The position numbers and the translations under genes are program-made. A stretch of DNA of 64,000 nt. It comes from Vibrio mimicus (GTDB lineage: Bacteria; Pseudomonadota; Gammaproteobacteria; Enterobacterales; Vibrionaceae). The DNA is taken from contig NZ_CP077426.1 of the NCBI RefSeq assembly GCF_019048845.1, positions 171,501 through 235,500 on the forward strand. Reading direction: 5' to 3'. Below the pieces are notes generated by a model. It saw nothing but the letters and a program-made list of their open reading frames with translations. It made no database searches and was not told the origin of the DNA. This document shows, piece by piece, positions 56,712-64,000 of this stretch; the first letter of the stretch is position 1; each line of letters starts with the position of its first letter.

Positions 56712-57383
56712 ATGAATCACTTTACCCCTGCGCAGCAGCGCAAAGCCCTTGGCTATCTTGTTTTGTTTCACCTCGTGATCATTGCGTCGAGCAATTATCT
56801 GGTGCAAATCCCGTTTACCATTTTCGGTTTCCACACTACGTGGGGCGCATTCACTTTTCCGTTTATCTTTTTAGCGACCGATCTCACCGTACGTATTTTT
56901 GGTGCAGGATTGGCGCGTAGGATCATTTTTCTGGTGATGCTTCCTGCATTGGCGGTCTCTTACTTGCTTTCGGTGGTGTTTTTTGAAGGCCAATACCAAG
57001 GTTTAGCACCGCTGAGTGAATTCAATTTGTTTGTCGCGCGGATTGCGATCGCCAGTTTTATGGCTTATTTGCTTGGCCAGATCATGGATGTGCACGTGTT
57101 CAACCGTCTGCGTCAAATGAAGCAGTGGTGGGTGGCGCCAACCTGTTCGACGCTGTTTGGTAATGCGCTTGATACCATCGCTTTCTTCTCGATTGCTTTC
57201 TACCAGAGCAGCGATCCGTTTATGGCTGAGCATTGGACGGAAATCGCTTTAGTCGATTACACCTTCAAGCTCATCATTAGCTTAGGTTTGTTTGTGCCTA
57301 TGTACGGCGTCTTGCTTAACTACCTGATCAAAAAGCTGACTGCGGTAAACCCTAATTTTGCTATGGCGAGCGTCAAAGCCTAG
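56712..57383 (+). CDS. yhhQ: 7-deazaguanine (queuosine precursor) transporter YhhQ
   Basis: 223-residue six-helix membrane protein of the VUT/ECF transporter family (COG1738), starting at the ATG 56712 which gives MNHFTPAQQRK; the longer frame is intergenic. ATDLTVRIFG and NALDTIAFFSIAF match the YhhQ signatures. E. coli YhhQ imports 7-cyano- and 7-aminomethyl-7-deazaguanine for queuosine in tRNA. It may be translationally regulated by the riboswitch-like element right upstream. A clear terminator follows. Confidence 0.9.
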   Translation: MNHFTPAQQRKALGYLVLFHLVIIASSNYLVQIPFTIFGFHTTWGAFTFPFIFLATDLTVRIFGAGLARRIIFLVMLPALAVSYLLSVVFFEGQYQGLAPLSEFNLFVARIAIASFMAYLLGQIMDVHVFNRLRQMKQWWVAPTCSTLFGNALDTIAFFSIAFYQSSDPFMAEHWTEIALVDYTFKLIISLGLFVPMYGVLLNYLIKKLTAVNPNFAMASVKA

Positions 57384-57457
57384 TTAAATTCATGGTTCCA
57401 AGTCATCGTCAATTTTGTTTAGAGCGATGGATTGGGAACGTGGATGCGAGGAAAAAG

Positions 57458-57485
57458 AAAGCCCGAGGTGATAACCTCGGGCTTT
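57458..57485. terminator. Bidirectional terminator between yhhQ and the symporter genes
   Basis: AAAGCCCGAGG and CCTCGGGCTTT form an 11-bp GC-rich stem with A and T runs on both sides. It lies between convergent yhhQ and the symporter gene. Confidence 0.92.
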
Positions 57486-57532
57486 GCTTTATCTGAATCC
57501 CTACAATTCAATAAAGCATCACAGTTAAAGCA

Positions 57533-59236
57533 TTAGTGGTCGTGAGCCGCGCCCGCGCCTTTTGGATAGCGGATGGATTCCACCATTTCCTGTACATCAG
57601 CAGGTACTTCTGCAGTGAATTTGTTCACGACAATCGCTACCACAAAGTTCAAGCACATACCGAGTGTACCAATGCCTTCTGGGCTGATTCCGAACCACCA
57701 GTTGGCTGGAACGCTCGCGGTTGGGTTAATGAACTTAAAGTAGATGATGTAAGCCGCGGTAAAGGTAATACCGGCCAACATACCTGTGATCGCCCCTTCT
57801 TTATTCATCTTCTTATAGAAGATGCCAAGAATGATGGCTGGGAAGAAGGAGGAAGCGGCTAAACCGAAGGCGAAGGCTACCACCTGCGCCACGAATCCGG
57901 GCGGGTTAATACCCAGATAGCCGGCACCAACGATAGCAAGCGCTGCAGCAACCCGTGCGGCGAGCAACTCCTGTTTATCGGTCATGTTGGGTTTAAAGCC
58001 TTTCTTCAACAAGTCATGAGAAATCGCGGTTGAGATAACCAGTAGCAGACCCGCTGCGGTAGAGAGTGCTGCCGCAAGGCCACCCGCTGCCAGTAGAGCG
58101 ACAACCCAGTTTGGTAGTTTGGCAATTTCAGGTGAAGCCAGAACGATGATGTCGTTATTGATGGTCATCTCGTTACGCGCATCGCCAGAGTAGAATAGAC
58201 GTCCATCGCCGTTCTTGTCTTCCCATTTCACCAGACCAGTGCTTTCCCAGTTGTGGAACCACGTTGGTGCTTCAGCCGCAGGTACACCTTGAAGATCTGG
58301 ACCGTTCAACGTATCAATCATGTTGACGCGAGCAAATGCTGCTACCGCAGGTGCTGTGGTGTACAAAAATGCGATAAACACCAGTGCCCAACCAGCAGAG
58401 ATACGTGCATCCGACACTTTTGGTACGGTGAAGAAGCGGATAATTACGTGAGGCAGACCCGCAGTACCCACCATTAATCCCGCACAGATGAAGAACACGT
58501 CAACCATACTCTTCGAGCCGTCGGTATAGGCAGTAAATCCGAGTTCTTGGGTTAAACCATCCAGTTTGGTCAGCAGATATTGGTCAGTGCCTGAGAGGGT
58601 AGAACCAAAACCGATTTGTGGAATTGGGTTGCCAGTCATCATCAGTGAAGTAAAGATGGCTGGAACCAAGAAAGCGAAGATCAGTACACAGTACTGCGCG
58701 ACTTGGGTATAGGTGATGCCCTTCATGCCGCCCATCACCGCGTAGAAGAACACGATTGCCATACCGATCACGATACCAACGTTGATGTCGACTTCGAGGA
58801 AGCGCGCAAACACCACGCCTACACCGCGCATTTGGCCTGCAACATAAGTGAACGACACGAAGATGGCACAGAATACGGCAACCATACGCGCGGTTCTTGA
58901 GTAGTAACGATCCCCGATAAAATCAGGAACAGTAAACTTACCGAACTTACGCAGATAAGGGGCGAGGCAAAGTGCAAGCAGCACATAACCGCCCGTCCAA
59001 CCCATTAGGTAAACGGTGCCGTCATAGCCGATAAAAGAGATGATGCCAGCCATTGAAATGAAAGAAGCGGCTGACATCCAGTCCGCAGCGGTCGCCATAC
59101 CGTTTGCAACTGGATGAACGCCACCGCCCGCGACATAGAACTCACTGGTGGATCCGGCTCGCGCCCAAATCGCAATACCGATATAGAGCGCAAAAGTGAT
59201 ACCGACCAGAATAAACGTCCAGGTTTGAATATCCAT
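57533..59236 (-). CDS. Sodium:solute symporter, large subunit (ActP-like)
   Basis: 567 residues and about 13 membrane helices, of the sodium/solute symporter family in the branch that pairs with a DUF4212 small subunit. GLPHVIIRFFTVP and AALSTAAGLLLVISTAISHDL match acetate-permease-type SSS proteins. The start at 59236 (MDIQTWTF) is used. The partner gene ends 10 bp before. Substrate is likely a short carboxylate, but this is inferred from family only. Confidence 0.9.
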   Translation of the reverse strand: MDIQTWTFILVGITFALYIGIAIWARAGSTSEFYVAGGGVHPVANGMATAADWMSAASFISMAGIISFIGYDGTVYLMGWTGGYVLLALCLAPYLRKFGKFTVPDFIGDRYYSRTARMVAVFCAIFVSFTYVAGQMRGVGVVFARFLEVDINVGIVIGMAIVFFYAVMGGMKGITYTQVAQYCVLIFAFLVPAIFTSLMMTGNPIPQIGFGSTLSGTDQYLLTKLDGLTQELGFTAYTDGSKSMVDVFFICAGLMVGTAGLPHVIIRFFTVPKVSDARISAGWALVFIAFLYTTAPAVAAFARVNMIDTLNGPDLQGVPAAEAPTWFHNWESTGLVKWEDKNGDGRLFYSGDARNEMTINNDIIVLASPEIAKLPNWVVALLAAGGLAAALSTAAGLLLVISTAISHDLLKKGFKPNMTDKQELLAARVAAALAIVGAGYLGINPPGFVAQVVAFAFGLAASSFFPAIILGIFYKKMNKEGAITGMLAGITFTAAYIIYFKFINPTASVPANWWFGISPEGIGTLGMCLNFVVAIVVNKFTAEVPADVQEMVESIRYPKGAGAAHDH

Positions 59237-59246
59237 GTTCAGCCCC

Positions 59247-59513
59247 TTAGTCTTCTTGTACGTTGTATTTCTTGTCGAGCGCATTCATGCGCGCAACATA
59301 GATAAAGATCAGGGCAACAAAGGTGTAGATAGAACCTTGTTGCGCGAACCAGAACCCGAGTTTGAACCCGGCAAATTGAATCGTGTTGAGCGCATCGACA
59401 AATAAAATCCCTGCGCCATATGAGACTAAAAACCACACTGCAAGCAGTGAGCCCATGATCCCCAAGTTTTCCTTCCAGTAGGCTTGAGCTTGTTCTGATG
59501 ATTCGAACGCCAT
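59247..59513 (-). CDS. Symporter small subunit, DUF4212 family
   Basis: 88 residues with two membrane helices (residues about 17-37 and 52-72). Conserved motifs AYWKENL, VSYGAGILFVDALN and FWFAQQGSIYTFV are typical of DUF4212. It is the first gene of the two-gene symporter operon. The upstream region to the antiporter gene contains its promoter. Confidence 0.92.
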   Translation of the reverse strand: MAFESSEQAQAYWKENLGIMGSLLAVWFLVSYGAGILFVDALNTIQFAGFKLGFWFAQQGSIYTFVALIFIYVARMNALDKKYNVQED

Positions 59514-59996
59514 GGCCTTCTCCTTCCTTTTCGTTATCCCGTTAGAGGTGTTAACACAATGTTACGTCTCTTAGGTTAGCAGCCGAATAGCAAGGGATCT
59601 GTGCAACTTTAGTCGGGGTAGAACGCAATAAAAACAATGAGAAACCGATAGCTTAGTCAACAGAGTGGTTAAGTGACACAGGCACTATGTGCTTGAATGC
59701 GACTGGGCTCTGAATCGGGCTCCTCTCTTGAATGGTGAGCGAGCTATTCGTGGCGTGCTTCACTTAGTACCAAGCGGCTGTTAGGGAGGTAAGGTGAAAA
59801 ACGGGGTGTTAATCAAATGTTAACTTAGCCAAAAGTATAAGAGGCAATGCGTTATAGATGAATTTACTAGTAAAAAGCTCGGTAAAGGATGATTTGTTTA
59901 CATAAACTTTTCTTATGAATGTCACAAATTCGTGCACAATAGACGTTCAAATGACTTGATAAAACAAGACAATCCGTTAACAGATTGGGAGGGAGA
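59514..59996. other. Non-coding region between divergent transporter genes
   Basis: About 480 bp without a gene between the symporter operon (minus) and nhaP2 (plus). The plus-strand ATGTCACAAATTCGTGCACAAT near 59,916 is only a weak half-site for CRP. No repeat or RNA is seen. Confidence 0.5.
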
Positions 59997-61742
59997 GTGG
60001 ACGCCGTTACGATTAACAGTTTTTTTATGATAGGTGCCTTGTTGATTGGCATCAGCGTATTGCTTAGCCCTGTTTCCTCAAAATTGGGCATCCCGATTTT
60101 ATTGGTGTTTCTCGCGGTGGGAATGGTGGCTGGTGAAGACGGGATTGGAAAAATTGCTTTTGATAATTATCCCGTGGCCTATTTAGTCAGTAACCTTGCT
60201 CTGGCGATCATTTTGCTTGATGGTGGAATGCGTACCCGAGTAGCGAGCTTTCGCGTGGCATTTTGGCCTTCCGTATCATTGGCGACTTTAGGCGTTGCTG
60301 TAACCACCTTGCTTACTGGCTTGCTCGCAATGTGGTTGTTTGATTTGAGCTTGCTGCAAGGTGTGTTAGTGGGCGCGATTGTTGGTTCTACCGATGCGGC
60401 GGCAGTATTTTCACTACTCAAAGGGCGTAGCCTCAATGAGCGGGTTGGCGCCACGTTGGAAATCGAATCCGGTACTAACGATCCGATGGCGGTGTTTTTG
60501 ACCGTGACCTTAATCGCTGTGCTTGGCACGGCGGAAACGGATTTCAGTGCGGGATTTTTACTGCTCAGTTTTGTACAACAATTTGGTGTAGGTGCTCTAC
60601 TCGGCTTAGTGGGGGGCTGGATTTTGTGGTGGTTGATTAATCGTAATCAACTGCCAGAAGGTTTGTACTCCATTCTAGCGGTGAGCGGTGGTTTAATGAT
60701 TTTTGCCCTTTCCAACGCATTAGGGGGCAGTGGCATTCTCTCGATCTACTTGGCTGGTTTATTGCTCGGTAATCGCCCAACCCGTAGTCGACACGTGATT
60801 CTTAATGTGCTCGATGGCATGACGTGGCTAGCGCAAATTGGCATGTTCTTGGTGCTGGGGTTATTGGTTACTCCATCGGAATTGATGGAGATCGCGCTGC
60901 CTGGTTTAGCGTTGGCGGTGGGGATGATCCTCTTCGCTCGCCCGATGGCGGTATGGATTGGCTTAGCCCCGTTTAAGAGTTTTACCGCGCGTGAGAAATG
61001 GTTTGTCTCTTGGGTTGGCTTACGTGGCGCAGTGCCAATCATCTTAGCCGTGTTCCCAATGATGGCGGGTTTGCCGAATGCTCAGCTTTACTTCAACCTC
61101 GCGTTTTTCGTGGTCATGGTGTCGTTGGTGGTGCAGGGGGGAACGCTAACCAAAGCGATGACTCTAGCCAAAGTTGAACTGCCACCGAAACCGGAGCCGA
61201 TTTCACGCACTGGTGTGGAAATTTATCCGACCAGTGAGTGGGAGCTGTTTATCTATAAACTGAAAGCTGATAAGTGGTGTATTGGTGAACCGCTGCGCAA
61301 TCTGTTTATGCCAGAAGGGACGCGGATTGCCGCCGTGTTTCGTGATAATCAACTGCTGCACCCATCAGGCAGTACCGAATTGTGTGAAGGTGACACCATA
61401 TGTGTGATGGCACAGGAGTGCGATCTTGAATCGCTCAGTCGCTTATTCAGCGAAGCGCCAGAAAAAGCGTCACTAGTCCGCTTCTTTGGGGACTTCTTCC
61501 TTGATATTGAGGCGAAGTTGCAAGATGTGGCTTTATTGTATGGTCTGGACTTAGGTGAGCTTGAGGCTGACGCCAAGCTCAAAGATCTGGTCTTAGAGCA
61601 CTTGGGCGAAACTCCAGTGTTGGGGGACTACTTCGAATGGCATGGTTTGCAATGGGTAGTCGCTGATGTGGTGGACTGGAAAGTGACCAAAATCGGTCTG
61701 CGTTTACCGCCCGAGGAAGAGCTACAAGAAGAGGCCGAGTAA
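59997..61742 (+). CDS. nhaP2: K+(Na+)/H+ antiporter NhaP2
   Basis: 581 residues from the GTG at 59997, preceded by GGGAGGGAG. The first 385 residues are a CPA1 antiporter membrane domain: [21 protein letters not shown] and [13 protein letters not shown] hold the transport-site acids. The C-terminal cytosolic part has a TrkA-C-like domain (about 400-485) and a further regulatory region. In V. cholerae this protein has been described as a potassium/proton antiporter for growth at low pH. Confidence 0.93.
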   Translation: MDAVTINSFFMIGALLIGISVLLSPVSSKLGIPILLVFLAVGMVAGEDGIGKIAFDNYPVAYLVSNLALAIILLDGGMRTRVASFRVAFWPSVSLATLGVAVTTLLTGLLAMWLFDLSLLQGVLVGAIVGSTDAAAVFSLLKGRSLNERVGATLEIESGTNDPMAVFLTVTLIAVLGTAETDFSAGFLLLSFVQQFGVGALLGLVGGWILWWLINRNQLPEGLYSILAVSGGLMIFALSNALGGSGILSIYLAGLLLGNRPTRSRHVILNVLDGMTWLAQIGMFLVLGLLVTPSELMEIALPGLALAVGMILFARPMAVWIGLAPFKSFTAREKWFVSWVGLRGAVPIILAVFPMMAGLPNAQLYFNLAFFVVMVSLVVQGGTLTKAMTLAKVELPPKPEPISRTGVEIYPTSEWELFIYKLKADKWCIGEPLRNLFMPEGTRIAAVFRDNQLLHPSGSTELCEGDTICVMAQECDLESLSRLFSEAPEKASLVRFFGDFFLDIEAKLQDVALLYGLDLGELEADAKLKDLVLEHLGETPVLGDYFEWHGLQWVVADVVDWKVTKIGLRLPPEEELQEEAE

Positions 61743-61750
61743 CGATTCTC

Positions 61751-61884
61751 TTACTCTTCGAAGTTGTAGTAGTGTGGCGGTTTCCTTCCCCCCAATCACA
61801 TAGCGTATCTATGCTCATGGGAATTCTGCTCATGGGGATTCACTCACTTGCCGCCTATCGGCAACGCCAAGGTATTTGGGTATA
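61751..61884. repeat. ERIC (IRU) repeat, copy 3, diverged
   Basis: Same central block (CCCCCCAATCACATAGC, CATGGGGATTCACTCACTTG, CGCCTATCGGCAAC) as the other two copies but with weaker ends. It contains a partial direct duplication, GCTCATGGGAATTCT then GCTCATGGGGATTC, that lengthens the element by about 15 bp. Confidence 0.8.
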
Positions 61885-61913
61885 GCGCGAGTAAGCAGAA
61901 ATGAGCGAGTGGA

Positions 61914-62543
61914 TCACTCGCTCATTTCTTTTAGCAAGATCACCGCTTGAGTGCGATTTTTCACCCCAAGTTTGCGGAAAATCGCTGTCATATGTGCTTT
62001 GATGGTCGCTTCTGATACATTCAGTTCATAAGCGATCTGCTTGTTGAGCAGTCCATCCGAAAGCATTCCCAACACCTTATATTGCTGCGGCGTGAGTGCG
62101 GCCACTTTTTCGGCTAAATCATTGCCGACAAAGCCATCAACCAGCAGATGTGCGGGAAAATAAGGCTCCCCATTGAGCACCTGATTGAGCGCGGCAATTA
62201 GGCTGCGCATATCGCTCGATTTCGGAATGAAACCAAATGCCCCGTGGCTTTTGACTTGCGAAACGACACTGGGTTCTTCGCTGGCGGAGATTACCACGAT
62301 CGGTAAATCGGGATATTCAGAACGCAGGTGAATCAAGCCTGACATGCCATTGGCACCGGGCATTTTCAGATCAAGCAGGAGCAGATCGGGCTCCGACTCT
62401 TTATTGAGTAGATGCAACAAAGCATCGAGTGAATCTGCTTCCAGCAAATTGGCACCGCTGATCGCCATGTGCACCGATTGAAACAGCGCATTGCGAAACA
62501 GGGGATGGTCATCAGCAATGATGATGGTGTAGGTCGAGTCCAT
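61914..62543 (-). CDS. crbR: LuxR/NarL-type response regulator
   Basis: 209 residues. The receiver domain has the acid pair at DDHPLFR (residue ~11-12) and the phosphoacceptor Asp in LLLLDLKMPG. The C-terminal HTH (about 145-205) is ALTPQQYKVLGMLSDGLLNKQIAYELNVSEATIKAHMTAIF when read across its two helices. I recall that the V. cholerae regulator in this position has been named CrbR, which activates acetate metabolism with sensor CrbS encoded elsewhere; that assignment is from memory. Confidence 0.8.
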   Translation of the reverse strand: MDSTYTIIIADDHPLFRNALFQSVHMAISGANLLEADSLDALLHLLNKESEPDLLLLDLKMPGANGMSGLIHLRSEYPDLPIVVISASEEPSVVSQVKSHGAFGFIPKSSDMRSLIAALNQVLNGEPYFPAHLLVDGFVGNDLAEKVAALTPQQYKVLGMLSDGLLNKQIAYELNVSEATIKAHMTAIFRKLGVKNRTQAVILLKEMSE

Positions 62544-62705
62544 GACGTCACAACAGGTTTACCAAACAGTTATAGGAATTATTGTTCTGTTTAACGCAGT
62601 GAACAATCTTTACCCGCTAAAAGTCTGAACTGTATCCCTTTTTAAATGCATGAGTTTGAATAAGTGATCTGAGCTGCCCCACCATATAACGAGTGGGGCT
62701 TTAGC

Positions 62706-64000
62706 TTATAACCCCTGCTGAGCGAGATGATTAAGAAACGGCTGCTCTGCCATAAAGCCAGTGATACGGGCATTCGGCACGGGTTCGCCTTGTGCATTCC
62801 AAAACTCAATCGTAGGTAAGCCGAGCACATTCAGCGCCTTGAGTAACTCAATATCCTGCGGCTGATTTTTAGTGACATCGGCTTGCAGCAGGACGAAACC
62901 GCTGAGCTTGTTTTCCACTTGCTTGGCGTGAAAGGTGTATTTCTCAAACTCTTTACAGGCCACACACCAATCGGCATAGAAATCGAGCATCACAGGTTTA
63001 CCTTGCGCTTTGGCTTCTGCCAATGCGCTTTGCAGCTCGCCTAGATTAGCGATGCGAGTAAATTGGATCTGTTTGACCTGCTGAGCTGTTTGAGTCGGAG
63101 CAAACCAGTGATTGAGTGCAGGCTGTGCGGAAGCCAGTAGCCCTAAAATGGCGATAACTCCAATCAGGCTCTGTTTCCAACCCCCAAACGGCAGACTGTT
63201 TTTGACATGATACAGCCAGCCGAATGCTGCCAAGCCAAGCGCTGACCAAAGTACGGTCGACCAAAGTTCAGGCAGAATACGTTCTAATAGGAAGATGGGG
63301 GCGGCGAGCAACACAAAACCAAACAGGGTTTTCACGCGCTCCATCCAGTTGCCCGCCTTTGGCAGCAGCTTGTTACCAAACACGGCAACCAGGATTAGCG
63401 GAATGCCCATGCCCATTGCTAGCGCATAAAGTGCGACCGCTCCGGTAAGCAAATCGCCGCTTTGCGCCACATAAAGCAGTGCACCAGAAAGTGGCGCAGT
63501 GGTGCAAGGTGAGCAAACCAAGCCTGAAATCGCCCCCATGACAAACACACCGAGTAGGCTACCACCTTGCTGGGCATTACTCAGAGCGTTAAGTCGAGTC
63601 TGTAGGCTGCTGGGCAGTTGTAAGCTGTACAAGCCAAACATAGAAAGGGCGAGAGTGACGAATAGCACACTCAAGCCAATCAGCACATAAGGGTGTTGTA
63701 GCGCGGCTTGAAATTGCAATCCAGCCGAAGCAACCACTAACCCAAGCAAGGTGTAAGTGAGCGCCATGCCTTGTACATAAATCACACTGAGCAGTAGCGC
63801 GCGGCGTTGGGTGAGCTTGGCGCCACCAAGTACGATACTGGTTAAAATCGGGTACATCGGCAGCACGCAAGGGGTGAAAGCCAGACCAACGCCAAGCGCT
63901 AAAAACAGCAGTGGTGTCCACCAATTTTGTGCAAGTTTATCGGCGAGTGAATCTTGGGCTGAAGTGGGCGCGCTATCGCTCTGTGGCGGTATTGCTTGCG
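62706..64000 (-). CDS. dsbD: Thiol:disulfide interchange protein DsbD, C-terminal part
   Basis: The frame is open to the window end, so the start is outside. The eight-helix beta domain begins with [16 protein letters not shown] and has its second cysteine in [15 protein letters not shown]. The C-terminal thioredoxin-like gamma domain has [18 protein letters not shown] with the CxxC active site. DsbD transfers electrons from cytoplasmic thioredoxin across the inner membrane to periplasmic DsbC and others. Only the N-terminal alpha domain is missing from view. Confidence 0.93.
   Translation of the reverse strand, partial: QAIPPQSDSAPTSAQDSLADKLAQNWWTPLLFLALGVGLAFTPCVLPMYPILTSIVLGGAKLTQRRALLLSVIYVQGMALTYTLLGLVVASAGLQFQAALQHPYVLIGLSVLFVTLALSMFGLYSLQLPSSLQTRLNALSNAQQGGSLLGVFVMGAISGLVCSPCTTAPLSGALLYVAQSGDLLTGAVALYALAMGMGIPLILVAVFGNKLLPKAGNWMERVKTLFGFVLLAAPIFLLERILPELWSTVLWSALGLAAFGWLYHVKNSLPFGGWKQSLIGVIAILGLLASAQPALNHWFAPTQTAQQVKQIQFTRIANLGELQSALAEAKAQGKPVMLDFYADWCVACKEFEKYTFHAKQVENKLSGFVLLQADVTKNQPQDIELLKALNVLGLPTIEFWNAQGEPVPNARITGFMAEQPFLNHLAQQGL

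Overview
The window is a piece of Vibrio cholerae (or very close relative) chromosome. The gene order epsD-N / cysQ-nudE-nfuA-comF / bioH / tex / greB / ompR-envZ / NCS2 permease / recG / spoT-rpoZ-gmk / yhhQ / sodium symporter pair / nhaP2 / LuxR-type regulator / dsbD, together with three ERIC repeats, is the conserved Vibrio chromosome I backbone. Identification rests on recognising protein sequences and order; no database was searched.

Backbone left (1-16.7 kb): the type II secretion operon from epsD (its 5' end lies outside) to epsN, tightly overlapping and closed by a hairpin. Then come the convergent block cysQ, nudE, nfuA, comF (minus), bioH (plus), an unknown Vibrio gene, and tex (minus).

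Island (about 16,778-46,630, roughly 30 kb): visibly more AT-rich than the backbone and inserted inside greB after codon 47, leaving a 5' fragment and a 3' fragment. At its right end is a minus-strand operon of two tyrosine recombinases and a small partner, matching the Gamma-Mobile-Trio (gmtY, gmtZ, gmtX). Next in the same operon is a complete, diverged greB, so the element appears to replace the gene it breaks. Cargo from left to right: a kinase-PP2C-vWA (TerY-type) phosphorylation triad; a 3' remnant of trpS2; an AbrB-DUF2384 fusion; an SOS-box umuD without umuC; an IS110 remnant; a frameshifted membrane-type toxin with a possible immunity gene; a three-gene operon of TerB-N/C protein, BREX-type ATPase and Lhr-like helicase; a dead integrase; an HNH nuclease; an HEPN-like protein; a nucleoid-associated-protein (NA37) plus membrane-protein pair; an XRE repressor with two palindromic operators facing a two-gene helicase operon; and a tryptophanyl-tRNA synthetase gene with a classical Trp-Trp leader peptide but a frameshift near its 3' end.

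The most promising undescribed biology is (i) the kinase/phosphatase/vWA triad beside the TerB-ATPase-helicase operon, a plausible phosphorylation-gated DNA-processing defence system; (ii) the NA37 plus membrane-protein pair; and (iii) the coupling of a recombinase operon to a replacement target gene.

Backbone right (46.6-64 kb): ompR-envZ, an NCS2 purine permease with two PurR-type boxes over its promoter, recG, the gmk-rpoZ-spoT operon, yhhQ with a possible preQ1 riboswitch, a two-subunit sodium symporter, the NhaP2 antiporter, a LuxR-type response regulator and the 3' part of dsbD.
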